Positions 15,138 through 22,889 of a stretch of DNA of 33,667 bases are shown piece by piece. The notes beneath the pieces were generated by a model. It saw nothing but the letters and a program-made list of their open reading frames with translations, did not search any database and was not told where the DNA came from. The translations under genes were made by a program, and so were the position numbers. The number at the start of each line of letters is the position of its first letter. Position 1 is the stretch's first letter. This DNA comes from Gemmatimonadaceae bacterium (GTDB lineage Bacteria > Latescibacterota > UBA2968 > UBA8231), in NCBI GenBank assembly GCA_002726335.1, contig PBSR01000106.1:1-33667 (forward strand), given 5' to 3'.

Positions 15138-16617
15138 GAAGAACCGCTATCCGCGGGTGTCCACTTTCAAAGCCGCCGCCAGTCTGCGCACCCGCTGCGC
15201 CGAGCTCGACATCGACATACCGTGTGACGACGACATCCTGACAGCACCCGAGTCACCCCTGGCGCAATCGATCGATGCCGGGAATGGACTCACCATCGGC
15301 AACCGCTACGCCATCCATCCGATGGAGGGCTGGGACGGTACCACCGACGGCCTGCCGACTGACGCGGTGCGTCGAAGGTGGCGCAATTTCGGCATCTCCG
15401 GGGCCAAACTGATCTGGGGCGGAGAAGCCTGCGCCGTGGCGCCAGAGGGGCGGGCCAACCCCAATCAGTTGATGTGTCGCCGCGAGACCGAAGCGGGGAT
15501 CGTCGAGCTGCACGATCTGCTGGTGGCGGCCCACGAAGAGCGTTTCGGTTCGCAGGACGGGCTCGTCGTCGGACTGCAGTTGACACATTCGGGCCGGTTC
15601 TGCCGCCCCTTCCGCAAGGATCGGCTCGAACCGGCCATCGTCTACCGGCATCCGATCCTCGATCGCAAGTTCGGCATCGGCCCTGACGACGACGTCGTCA
15701 TCAGCGATGCTGCTCTCGAAGAGCTGATCACACTCTACATCGACGGTGCCCGCATCGCCCGCGACGCAGGATTCCACTTCGTCGATGTCAAGCACTGTCA
15801 CGGGTACCTGGCGCACGAACTGCTGTCCGGTTTCACCCGCGACGGGGAGTTCGGCGGCTCCTTCGAGGGACGGACGAACTTTCTGCGGCGTATCGTGGCC
15901 GGCATCCGTGACGATCAGGGCGCCGACGCCATCGCCATCGGCGTGCGCCTGTCAGCTTTCGACTGGGTGCCCTTCCGGCCTGATCCGGAGGGCGGCGAGG
16001 GCGGCAAGCTGGGTCCGGGGATTCCGGAACCGGTGGACGACTGTCTGCCGTATCGATATGGCTTCGGCACGGATGCCGGAGACCCCCTGTCATGGGATCT
16101 GTCCGAGACCTTCCAGTTCCTGGCGCTGTTGCGCGATCTCGACATCCGCCTCGTCAATCTGTCCTGTGGCAGTCCCTACTACAATCCGCACATCCAGCGA
16201 CCGGCGCTGTTCCCACCCTCCGATGGTTATCAGCCCCCGGAAGACCCGCTTGTCGGCGTAGCCCGGCAGTTACAGATGGTGGCCGAGATCAAGGCCCGTT
16301 TCGGTGACGATCTGGTGATCCTGGGATCGGGGTACTCCTACCTGCAGGAATACCTGCCCCACGTGGCCCAGGCGCTGGTGCGACAGGGGAAGGTCGATCT
16401 GGCGGGCCTGGGCCGGATGGTCCTGTCCTACCCCGACCTGCCCGCCGACGCACTGGAAACGGGCAAGCTGACACGTAAGCGGATCTGCCGCACCTTCTCC
16501 GACTGCACGACGGCGCCACGCAACGGCATGATCTCGGGCTGTTTCCCGCTGGATCCGTATTACCGGGATCTGCCGGAGGCAGCCAGACTCAAGGACATCA
16601 AAGGGGCAAACAGATGA
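15130..16617 (+). CDS. NADH:flavin oxidoreductase, Old Yellow Enzyme family
   Basis: FMN-dependent TIM-barrel oxidoreductase, 495 residues from GTG at 15130, which overlaps the lgt stop. Family marks: NRYAIHPMEGWDGT (start of the barrel), GLQLTHSGRF, VDVKHCHGYLAHELLSGFTR (the His pair that binds the substrate oxygen), EGRTNFLRRIVAGIR, and the FMN phosphate loop VDLAGLGRMVLSYPDLP. The C-terminus has RICRTFSDCTTAPRNGMISGCFPLDPYY: three cysteines in Cx5Cx11C spacing where 2,4-dienoyl-CoA-reductase-type members have a CxxC-based Fe-S site, so a 4Fe-4S cluster looks unlikely. No C-terminal NAD-binding domain is present. It overlaps the VOC gene by 4 bases, so reductase, VOC and PIG-L products probably act on one substrate. 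The substrate is unknown; an enone or dienoyl sugar derivative is speculation. Confidence 0.9.
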   Translation: MPEKNRYPRVSTFKAAASLRTRCAELDIDIPCDDDILTAPESPLAQSIDAGNGLTIGNRYAIHPMEGWDGTTDGLPTDAVRRRWRNFGISGAKLIWGGEACAVAPEGRANPNQLMCRRETEAGIVELHDLLVAAHEERFGSQDGLVVGLQLTHSGRFCRPFRKDRLEPAIVYRHPILDRKFGIGPDDDVVISDAALEELITLYIDGARIARDAGFHFVDVKHCHGYLAHELLSGFTRDGEFGGSFEGRTNFLRRIVAGIRDDQGADAIAIGVRLSAFDWVPFRPDPEGGEGGKLGPGIPEPVDDCLPYRYGFGTDAGDPLSWDLSETFQFLALLRDLDIRLVNLSCGSPYYNPHIQRPALFPPSDGYQPPEDPLVGVARQLQMVAEIKARFGDDLVILGSGYSYLQEYLPHVAQALVRQGKVDLAGLGRMVLSYPDLPADALETGKLTRKRICRTFSDCTTAPRNGMISGCFPLDPYYRDLPEAARLKDIKGANR

Positions 16618-17033
16618 CAGGAAAGAATGAGACGATCGGCGGAGGTGGCTTCCACCATGTCGCCATCCGCGTTCAGGACTTCGATGCCAGCGTCCGGTTC
16701 TACGGTGAGACGCTGGGTTTCCGCGAGAAGATCGCCTGGGGCGAGGGGGACAAGCGGGCGATGATGATGGATAGTGGTGATGGCAACTATATCGAGATCT
16801 TCGCCGGTGGCACACCCGGTCCCAAGCCCGAGGGAGCCATCATCCACTTCGCCATCCGCACCGACGACTGCGACGCCGCCCTGGAACGGGCGCGGGCGGC
16901 CGGCGTGGAGGTGACCCTGGAGCCGAAGAGCGTTGACATCCCCAGCCGTCCGGGGCCGACACCGGTGCGCATCGCTTTCTTCAAAGGGCCGGATGGAGAG
17001 GTGGTGGAACTCTTTCAGAACGAGACAACCTGA
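16614..17033 (+). CDS. VOC-family protein (glyoxalase/dioxygenase-like)
   Basis: 139 residues, one VOC domain of two beta-alpha-beta-beta-beta modules. Module 1: FHHVAIRVQDFDASVRFYGE (metal-ligand position His15), ending NYIEIFAGG with its Glu. Module 2: IIHFAIRTDDCDAALERARA, ending in IAFFKGPDGEVVELFQ with another Glu. Such proteins bind a divalent metal and act as glyoxalases, epimerases, dioxygenases or binding proteins. It starts in an ATGA overlap with the OYE homologue and its TGA shares one base with the ATG of the PIG-L gene, so it is firmly part of this operon. Which of the VOC reactions it carries out cannot be read off. Confidence 0.9.
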   Translation: MTGKNETIGGGGFHHVAIRVQDFDASVRFYGETLGFREKIAWGEGDKRAMMMDSGDGNYIEIFAGGTPGPKPEGAIIHFAIRTDDCDAALERARAAGVEVTLEPKSVDIPSRPGPTPVRIAFFKGPDGEVVELFQNETT

Positions 17034-17950
17034 TGCACGACGGCTGGTACGCACAGGACACGACCCACGGTCCCGTCAAGGTCGACACCTTCGACGACAA
17101 GAGACCTCATGAGGGCAAGGTGCTCGGGATCGTGCAGGCCCACGCCGACGACATGCCCCTGTGCTCGGGCGGGCTGGTGGCCAAGCTCGTGGCCGAGGGC
17201 TACAAGGCGTACATCATTCAGACGACGAATGACGAGAAGTGCGGTCCCGGCACGATCGCCGACGCCATCAAGAGCAACGAAGTCGACGTCGATGCTCTGG
17301 CTGACTGCCTTGGCATCGAAGACGTTTTCAATCTCGGGTACCGCAATCACCGGCAGGACGAGAACGCGATCATCGAACAGCGTTGCCGGCTGATCTTCCT
17401 GTTCCGTCACCTGCGGGTGGATACGGTGATGAGTTTTCACCCGTGGGCGAAATGGGAGGAGAACCCCGACCACTACATCACGGGGTACGCCGTGGAGTCG
17501 GCCTGCTGGATCGCCGGGGCGGCCAAGAGTTTTCCCGAGCAGGTCCAGGCCGGCCTGGCGCCTCATGGCGTAAAGGACAAGTACTACTGGGTGATGCGCC
17601 CCGGCTCGCCGTACAACCACGTGACCGACATCTCACCCTTTCTCGACAAGAAGATCGAGTCCATGGCGACGAACAAGTCGCAGGGGCCGGCCGGTGCCCA
17701 TGGTCGAAGACTGAAGGAGCGTCTGGCCAAGGAAGGGCTGCGGTTGCCCGAACTGGGGGAGAATGACGAGACGGCGGATCGGCAGTATATCCGGCTGTTC
17801 GGACTGGAAGAGAACAAGCGGATGGGGGAGCCGTACGGCCTGGAGTACGCGGAGTACCACTACTACTTCCCCCCGGGTGGGACCTTTCCCTGGATGGCCA
17901 CCGGCGAGCGGGTGGAGGCCTATGTGAAGGCGAATGCGGTGAAGATCTGA
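17033..17950 (+). CDS. PIG-L (LmbE-like) deacetylase
   Basis: Zn-dependent amidase fold that typically removes acetyl groups from GlcNAc-like sugars. 305 residues. The metal-binding motif is AHADDMPLCSGG (37-40), a variant of the usual AHPDDE; His37 and Asp40 are retained, but Pro is Ala and Glu is Met. The third Zn ligand is probably His147 in NPDHYITGYAV, and TTNDEKCGPG fits the loop after strand 2. The long C-terminal part includes DKYYWVMRP and YHYYFPPGGTFPW. It overlaps the VOC gene by one base and ends the operon. Homologues next to OYE-like enzymes and UxuA are consistent with degradation of acetylated or amino sugar acids; that pathway is inference. Confidence 0.88.
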   Translation: MHDGWYAQDTTHGPVKVDTFDDKRPHEGKVLGIVQAHADDMPLCSGGLVAKLVAEGYKAYIIQTTNDEKCGPGTIADAIKSNEVDVDALADCLGIEDVFNLGYRNHRQDENAIIEQRCRLIFLFRHLRVDTVMSFHPWAKWEENPDHYITGYAVESACWIAGAAKSFPEQVQAGLAPHGVKDKYYWVMRPGSPYNHVTDISPFLDKKIESMATNKSQGPAGAHGRRLKERLAKEGLRLPELGENDETADRQYIRLFGLEENKRMGEPYGLEYAEYHYYFPPGGTFPWMATGERVEAYVKANAVKI

Positions 17951-17991
17951 TCCCTGCGTGAATCAATCACGGAGGGGACCGCGGCCACAGA

Positions 17992-18022
17992 GTAAGCTCT
18001 GATGGACACCATCGGAGCTTAC
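17992..18022 (+). promoter_or_regulatory. Hairpin holding the ribosome binding site of the DUF3179 gene
   Basis: GTAAGCTCTGATG (17992-18004) pairs with CATCGGAGCTTAC (18010-18022) through 13 positions, with one G-T pair in the RNA and a 5-base loop. The only plausible Shine-Dalgarno, GGAG at 18014-18017, is inside the 3' arm and the ATG is at 18024. The folded RNA would hide the ribosome site, so translation may depend on a trigger such as temperature, a protein or a small RNA. The hairpin may also serve as the 3' end of the preceding transcript. No T-run follows. Confidence 0.6.
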
Positions 18023-18023
18023 C

Positions 18024-18677
18024 ATGTGTGCTAACGATTCGGGCCCTCTGTTCCTCATCCTGCTGGCCATCGGTGTCGGCGGTACGGCGGCAGCTCAGCC
18101 CTATTCGAGCCCTGCCGAGGATCCCGAACTGATCGCGGTGATGAGCCATGTACGGCAACGGTCATTCGATCGGATTCCGGCGATCGATGAACCGACCTTC
18201 GTCGACTCGGCAGAGGCGAGGATCTTTCTCACCGGTGCCGACCAGGTGGTGGGCATCGAACATCAGGGCGTGACCAAGGCCTACCCCATCAAGTTCCTCA
18301 ACGGCCACGAGTTGGTGAATGATCGGCTGGGCAAGGACCCCGTCGCCGTCGCCTGGTGTCCGATCGTGGAACGCAGCATCATCTACCAGGCAACGATCCG
18401 GCCCGACATCCTTCGTGAGAGAGCGAACAGGATCGACTCGGTGCTCACCTTCGGCATCACGGGAATCTTGCGCAACAGCGCGCTCGTCATGTACGATCGG
18501 TCGACGATCAGCCTGTGGACTCTTGAGGGAGTGGCCATCTCGGGGCCCCTGCGAGGCCTGCGTCTGCGATCCTACCCGTCGGAACGGACCAGCTGGCGCT
18601 CGTGGCTCGACCGCCATCCGGAGACGGTGGTCATGGGGCCGCCGGCACCCGCCGTCCGCCGCCAAGCAGACCACTGA
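18024..18677 (+). CDS. DUF3179 domain-containing exported protein
   Basis: 217 residues with a probable signal peptide (GPLFLILLAIGVGGTAAA, cleavage after AAA). The DUF3179 domain covers nearly all the mature protein and is clear from KAYPIKFLNGHELVND, VAVAWCPIVERSIIY, SVLTFGITGILRNSALVMYDRSTISLW and GPLRGLRLRSYP. DUF3179 has no established function; members are exported and often lie near carbohydrate or oxidoreductase genes. Here the usual CPLC motif keeps only the first Cys (CPIV). Its translation start lies 1 base after a hairpin that contains the Shine-Dalgarno, and uxuA follows 42 bases later. Confidence 0.9.
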   Translation: MCANDSGPLFLILLAIGVGGTAAAQPYSSPAEDPELIAVMSHVRQRSFDRIPAIDEPTFVDSAEARIFLTGADQVVGIEHQGVTKAYPIKFLNGHELVNDRLGKDPVAVAWCPIVERSIIYQATIRPDILRERANRIDSVLTFGITGILRNSALVMYDRSTISLWTLEGVAISGPLRGLRLRSYPSERTSWRSWLDRHPETVVMGPPAPAVRRQADH

Positions 18678-18719
18678 AACAGGCGCTACCGGTAGACACG
18701 CTGAACACGAAGGACACGG

Positions 18720-19796
18720 ATGAAACTCGGCTTCGGCCTATACCGCCACGACCTGAAGGTGCAAAACTACCGCTTCGCCCGGCAGTGCGGAGCCACCCAC
18801 ATGGTCGTGCACCTGGCCGACTACTTCAGAAAGCCGGGAAGCATCGAAGCCGGGCAGCCGGTAGACGACCTGAACGGCTGGGGCGTGGCTGATGACAGGA
18901 CGTTGTGGAGTTATGACATGCTCTGCGGCATCAAGAAGGACATCGAGGCCGCTGGACTGACCTGGGAGGCCATCGAGAACTTCGATCCCGCCCACTGGCA
19001 TGATGTGCTGCTGGATGGTCCGCGCCGGGAACAGCAGATGGAGGATCTCAAGCGGACGATCCAGAACATCGGCAGGGCAGGCATCCCCATCATGGGGTAC
19101 AACTTCTCCATCGCCGGCGTCGCCGGTCGCCTGTCCCGCCCCCTTGCCCGCGGCGACACGGAGACCCCGGGAATGGCCGGTGCCGACCACCCCCTCGTCA
19201 CGACACCGATGAAGCGAGGCATGGCCTGGAACATGGTGTATGACGAGGAGGCCCCGGACGAAGACGAACCCACGATCACGCACGACGAGCTGTGGGAGCG
19301 GTTGGCCTGGTTCCTGGAGCGAATCATTCCCGTCGCCGAGGAGTGCGGCGTCCAGATGGCCCTGCATCCGGACGATCCGCCGCTGCCCGTGGTCCGCAAC
19401 CAGCCCCGCCTCGTCTACCAGCACGAGATGTATCAGCGACTACTCGAAATCCATCCCAGCTCTCACAACGGGCTGGAATTCTGCATCGGAACACTGGCCG
19501 AGATGAGTGCAGGTGACATCTACGAGTGCATCGACAACTACACTCGCAAGGGTGTGGTCAAGTACATCCACCTGCGCAATGTCCGCGGCAGGGTACCCCA
19601 CTATCACGAGACCTTCATCGACGAGGGCGACCTGGACGTGGAGCGCATCTTCAGGATCCTGCACCGGAATCAGTACGACGGCCTCGTGATCCCGGATCAT
19701 GCCCCACAGATGGACTGTGCGGCCCCGTGGAACGCGGGTATGGCTTTCGCGATGGGCTATCTCAAGGCGATGCTCACCTCGACGACACCCGCATGA
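18720..19796 (+). CDS. uxuA: D-mannonate dehydratase
   Basis: Dehydrates D-mannonate to 2-keto-3-deoxy-D-gluconate in hexuronate catabolism. 358 residues, somewhat shorter than the E. coli enzyme (about 394). TIM-barrel motifs of the family are present: WEAIENFD, MALHPDDPPLPV (metal ligand region), LEFCIGTLAEM (Cys/metal site), KYIHLRNVRGRVPHYHETFIDEGD (metal His and catalytic residues) and GLVIPDHAP with Asp/His near the C-terminus. AGGA lies about 11 bases upstream of the ATG. It follows a DUF3179 gene and converges on an amidohydrolase. No uxaC or uxuB is visible in the window. Promiscuous relatives act on other aldonates, so D-mannonate is the best but not proven substrate. Confidence 0.93.
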   Translation: MKLGFGLYRHDLKVQNYRFARQCGATHMVVHLADYFRKPGSIEAGQPVDDLNGWGVADDRTLWSYDMLCGIKKDIEAAGLTWEAIENFDPAHWHDVLLDGPRREQQMEDLKRTIQNIGRAGIPIMGYNFSIAGVAGRLSRPLARGDTETPGMAGADHPLVTTPMKRGMAWNMVYDEEAPDEDEPTITHDELWERLAWFLERIIPVAEECGVQMALHPDDPPLPVVRNQPRLVYQHEMYQRLLEIHPSSHNGLEFCIGTLAEMSAGDIYECIDNYTRKGVVKYIHLRNVRGRVPHYHETFIDEGDLDVERIFRILHRNQYDGLVIPDHAPQMDCAAPWNAGMAFAMGYLKAMLTSTTPA

Positions 19797-19800
19797 ACTG

Positions 19801-19820
19801 CTGGAGCCGCGAGGCTCCAG
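19801..19820. terminator. Perfect 8-bp hairpin between convergent uxuA and amidohydrolase
   Basis: CTGGAGCC, loop GCGA, GGCTCCAG. It starts 4 bases after the uxuA stop and ends 1 base before the amidohydrolase stop (minus strand). A GNRA-type tetraloop with eight perfect pairs is very stable on either RNA. No T-run follows in either direction, so Rho-independent termination is not certain; it probably defines both 3' ends. Confidence 0.6.
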
Positions 19821-21104
19821 TCACCGGGCCTGGCTCTTCTTCTCCTCGACGCGGAAACAGCAGTACTGGTTGTCCCGCATCAGGCTGGAGGCGACGCTGA
19901 TGGCCTGGCTTTCCGAGAGCAGGCCGTCGTCGACTTCCCCCTGCAACGCGCGGGTCAGCCAGCGTCGCGCCTGGATGGCGTAGGCTGCGGCGCTGGTGGG
20001 CCAGCTGGTGTCACCGCCGAAAGCGAAGAGTTTGTTTGACGGCGCTGCGTGCAGGAAGCGACGCACGAAGTCCAGGCTCGAATACGGGTCGATGGACCAG
20101 GCCCAGCAGAGGTCGGCGTAGACGTTGCGGTAGTGCTTGGTCAGGGCCACCAGCTCCTGGGAATACGGATAGGCGATGTGCATCAGGACGAAGCGGCAGT
20201 CGAGGTATTTCCCCAGCAGTGAACAGAGATTGCCCGCGGCGATGCGACTCACCGGCATGCGATCGGTGCCGGCGTAGTATCCCGTATGCAGCTTGAAGGG
20301 CAGGTCGTGCTCGATGGCCAGTTCGATGCCGCGGGCCCAGCACCAGTCACCCAGGGCCAGACGGGAGTCCTCGGCGACGTCGTCACCGCGCAGCGTCTGC
20401 TGCAGGACCGCCTCCGCTTCGGCGTCCGTCCGCTCGTGCCATTGCAGTGTCCGGTTGTAGGCGTGTTGGGCTTTGACAGCGATGGCGTGGCTCGCGTGAC
20501 GGGTGAAGATGGCCGCCATGGCCTGACGCAGGCTTGCCAGGTCGGTGACGGTAACGCCGGTCTCAGTTGCCAGTTCTTCAGCGTTGATCTGACCGTTGCA
20601 GAATCCGGCCCAGCTGATGTCATAGAAGAAGAAATCCGGCCCGGATGCATCCGACAGGCAGGGCCAGCAGAAATCATCCGTCTGGCAGTGATCGATCCCG
20701 CCCACCTGCTGCAGCAACCGGAGACGACCGCCGGGTTGCCGCCACTCGGCCAACTGAGACCCGGCGCCCTCGACCTCTGAGACACCCCAATCGGATCCCA
20801 TGCCGTAGACCTCGCTGGCGAGAATGTGGACGGCCTCGCCGTACCCCGTGTGGCGGATGGCCTGCCAGGCCGGTTCGATGGCGGCGAAGCGCTCGGCGAC
20901 GCTGCCGGCGGCGGGATCCGTGAGCTGCCTGACGGCTTCTTCGGAGGCGCCGGCACTGAAGAGATCGGCAGGTACATAGTTCGTGAACAGGTCACACAAC
21001 ACGTCTGCCGGCCCTTCCTGGACCCACTCGTCCTCCTTGCGCAGGTGTTCATGGGTGTCGGCCAGCGGCAGGTTCTGAATGTGGTGGTAGACATCGGATG
21101 CCAT
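19821..21104 (-). CDS. Amidohydrolase-superfamily protein, possibly acting on a sugar-derived substrate
   Basis: 427 residues of the metal-dependent amidohydrolase fold. Metal-site features in order: HxH in LPLADTHEHL (about 18-20), FKLHTGYY (the beta-5 or beta-6 His), MHIAYPYSQEL, and GGDTSWP near the C-terminus (the beta-8 Asp). It resembles the amidohydrolase_2/uronate isomerase branch, in which members may isomerise or decarboxylate rather than hydrolyse. A uronate-isomerase role would fit the convergent uxuA gene, but the canonical UxaC motifs are not evident to me, so no specific reaction is claimed. Divergent from a DUF2231 gene; the 123-base gap between them (21105-21227) carries no clear promoter. 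Confidence 0.85.
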   Translation of the reverse strand: MASDVYHHIQNLPLADTHEHLRKEDEWVQEGPADVLCDLFTNYVPADLFSAGASEEAVRQLTDPAAGSVAERFAAIEPAWQAIRHTGYGEAVHILASEVYGMGSDWGVSEVEGAGSQLAEWRQPGGRLRLLQQVGGIDHCQTDDFCWPCLSDASGPDFFFYDISWAGFCNGQINAEELATETGVTVTDLASLRQAMAAIFTRHASHAIAVKAQHAYNRTLQWHERTDAEAEAVLQQTLRGDDVAEDSRLALGDWCWARGIELAIEHDLPFKLHTGYYAGTDRMPVSRIAAGNLCSLLGKYLDCRFVLMHIAYPYSQELVALTKHYRNVYADLCWAWSIDPYSSLDFVRRFLHAAPSNKLFAFGGDTSWPTSAAAYAIQARRWLTRALQGEVDDGLLSESQAISVASSLMRDNQYCCFRVEEKKSQAR

Positions 21105-21227
21105 GGTGGGGGCCTCGGCGAGAGGAAGAGGGAGCCAGTGCAGTCGTCACAGGTCAGCCACAGTAGCCGCCCCGGCGGCAGCGGTCAACTTGCCGGCGCC
21201 TGGGTTCGCGGCTACTCTCAGAACTCG

Positions 21228-21671
21228 ATGCCCTGGCACCCGATCTTCATCCATTTCCCCATCGCTCTGCTCAGCGCGGCGGTCGTCACCGATGCCGCCG
21301 CCCTGCTCCTGCATCGGCAGGCATGGCACCGCATCGCCTATGCCCTGCTCGCGGCCGGCACGGCAGGTGCCGCCGCATCGGTGGTCAGCGGCAACGCCGA
21401 CGCCGCCGGCTACCGTGAGTCTGGTGTGGCTGCCGCCATCCAGGAGCACGAGGATCTGGGCACAGCGACGTTTCTGCTGTTCCTCATCGCCCTGCTGGGA
21501 CGGCTGCCACGTCTGTTGCGACCCCGGGTGGCGACGGGATCCATGTGGATCTGGGTGACTGTGGGGGGGGTGGGACTGGTACTGTTGGCCCTGACCAGCT
21601 TCCATGGCGGCGAGCTGGTCTACGACGAGGCAGTCGGCGTTCAGCTGGCTCCTAGCGAGGCCGTTCCATAA
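21228..21671 (+). CDS. DUF2231 family membrane protein
   Basis: 147 residues from ATG at 21228, chosen because it begins MPWHPIFIHFPIALLSAAVV, the standard DUF2231 opening (HPIFIHFPIAL), whereas the frame upstream has no matching domain. Four hydrophobic segments follow: the first at 8-30, then about 38-58, 80-96 and 108-126. The end HGGELVYDEAVGV is also diagnostic. This family of small integral membrane proteins has no proven function; some members lie near redox or heme proteins. The last 20 bases overlap the 3' end of rpiA on the other strand. Confidence 0.85.
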   Translation: MPWHPIFIHFPIALLSAAVVTDAAALLLHRQAWHRIAYALLAAGTAGAAASVVSGNADAAGYRESGVAAAIQEHEDLGTATFLLFLIALLGRLPRLLRPRVATGSMWIWVTVGGVGLVLLALTSFHGGELVYDEAVGVQLAPSEAVP

Positions 21672-22344
21672 CGCGGCACTGGCCATCGTCGAGGCCGACG
21701 ACGACGATGTCGGTCAGATTCACGAACAGGCCGTTCTCAACGACACCGGGGATCTCATCGATGGCTCGATCGAGGCTCGCAGCGTCGTCGATGCCGTCCG
21801 GAAAGTGGCAATCGAGGATGAAATTGCCGTTGTCAGTGGTATATTCCTCGCCATCATCACCGCGGCGTAGCTCGGCGCGCCGGGCAACGTCCATCAGCCG
21901 CATCTTTGCCAGGCCCCAGGCGAAGGGGATCACTTCCACCGGAAGAGGCGAGCGCGTACCGAGCCGCTCGACGAGTTTTCCTGGATCGACGATGATGATC
22001 TCCCGGGTGCTGGCAGCGGCGACGATCTTCTCCCGCAGCAAGGCGCCACCCAGACCCTTGATGAGATTGAGCTCCGGGTCGACCTCGTCGGCCCCATCGA
22101 TGGTCAGGTCGACGACGGGATTGTCCTCAAAGTTCTGGACGTCGAGCCCCAACTGCTCACCGAGAGCGGCCGAGGCCTCAGAGGTGGGGACACACTGGAT
22201 CTCGAGACCTTCTTCCTGGACCCGCTCACCCAGGGCCCGGATGGCGAACTCGGCCGTGGAGCCGGTGCCCAGACCGACCACCATGCCGTCCTGGATGTAC
22301 TCGACAGCCTTGCGGGCTGCCAGTTCCTTGTGTCGATCCGACAT
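21652..22344 (-). CDS. rpiA: Ribose-5-phosphate isomerase A
   Basis: Interconverts ribose 5-phosphate and ribulose 5-phosphate in the pentose phosphate pathway, cytoplasmic. 230 residues, usual size. Motifs: VGLGTGSTAEFAI (phosphate-binding), LTIDGADEVDPELNLIKGLGGALLREK with the catalytic Asp/Glu/Lys set, and the C-terminal half DNGNFILDCHF and GVVENGLFVNLTDIVVVG. An AGGAAGG about 9 bases upstream is a good ribosome site. It lies 18 bases after the GNAT gene on the same strand, so likely cotranscribed, and overlaps the convergent DUF2231 gene by 20 bases. Confidence 0.96.
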   Translation of the reverse strand: MSDRHKELAARKAVEYIQDGMVVGLGTGSTAEFAIRALGERVQEEGLEIQCVPTSEASAALGEQLGLDVQNFEDNPVVDLTIDGADEVDPELNLIKGLGGALLREKIVAAASTREIIIVDPGKLVERLGTRSPLPVEVIPFAWGLAKMRLMDVARRAELRRGDDGEEYTTDNGNFILDCHFPDGIDDAASLDRAIDEIPGVVENGLFVNLTDIVVVGLDDGQCRVMERPR

Positions 22345-22362
22345 TCGGTGCTTTTCCTTCCT

Positions 22363-22830
22363 CTACAGGCGCATCAGGTAATGGATCTGTCGACCCACAT
22401 CTTCGAAGCCGACATCCGGATAGAACCGGGAGCCCACCGCATTCTGCTCGAGCGTCTCGATCTTGGCCGCTTCCATGCCTTCGGTGCGCATGAACTCGAG
22501 AGCGTATTCCATCAGTTGTCGGCCGAGGCCCCGTCCCTGGCAGTCCGGATCGACGGCCATGTTCGGAATCCAGCCGATGCGGCTGTCCGCGTCGAGCCGC
22601 GTCGTGATATACCCGAGGATCGTGCCATCTTCCTCGAAAACGAAGACACCCCGGGCGTGGTCACCCGCCACATCGGCGTCGATATGGCGCAGCTTGCGGA
22701 AGCGCCAGTCATGGTCGCCGATGGGGCCGAATTTCTCCTCGATGTTGCGGTCGATGGAGACCCCGTCAAAGCAGATCGAGGTGATTTCCTTCAGGCGGTC
22801 GATGTCTGCTGGACGGAAGGGGCGGATCAT
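22363..22830 (-). CDS. GNAT-family N-acetyltransferase
   Basis: About 155 residues from ATG at 22830 (MIRPFRPADIDRLKEI, the usual GNAT opening). A TTG at 22866 would add 12 residues but reach over the divergent glycosyltransferase 5' region, so I do not use it. The acetyl-CoA motif A is IPNMAVDPDCQGRGLGRQLMEYA, and the C-terminal half ends FYPDVGFEDVGRQIHYLM. Acceptor unknown; small-molecule or protein N-terminus are both possible. It precedes rpiA by 18 bases. Confidence 0.9.
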   Translation of the reverse strand: MIRPFRPADIDRLKEITSICFDGVSIDRNIEEKFGPIGDHDWRFRKLRHIDADVAGDHARGVFVFEEDGTILGYITTRLDADSRIGWIPNMAVDPDCQGRGLGRQLMEYALEFMRTEGMEAAKIETLEQNAVGSRFYPDVGFEDVGRQIHYLMRL

Positions 22831-22889
22831 AGGGCCGAGAATAGCCGGGGGCCTGATTCGTGTCAAAGGCAGGGGTCTGGAGGCTGGTG

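Noticed and set aside
21191..21216. Possible -35/-10 (TTGCCG, TACTCT, 17 apart) before the DUF2231 gene
   Set aside because: The transcript would start almost at the ATG, leaving no ribosome site; the match is also weak.
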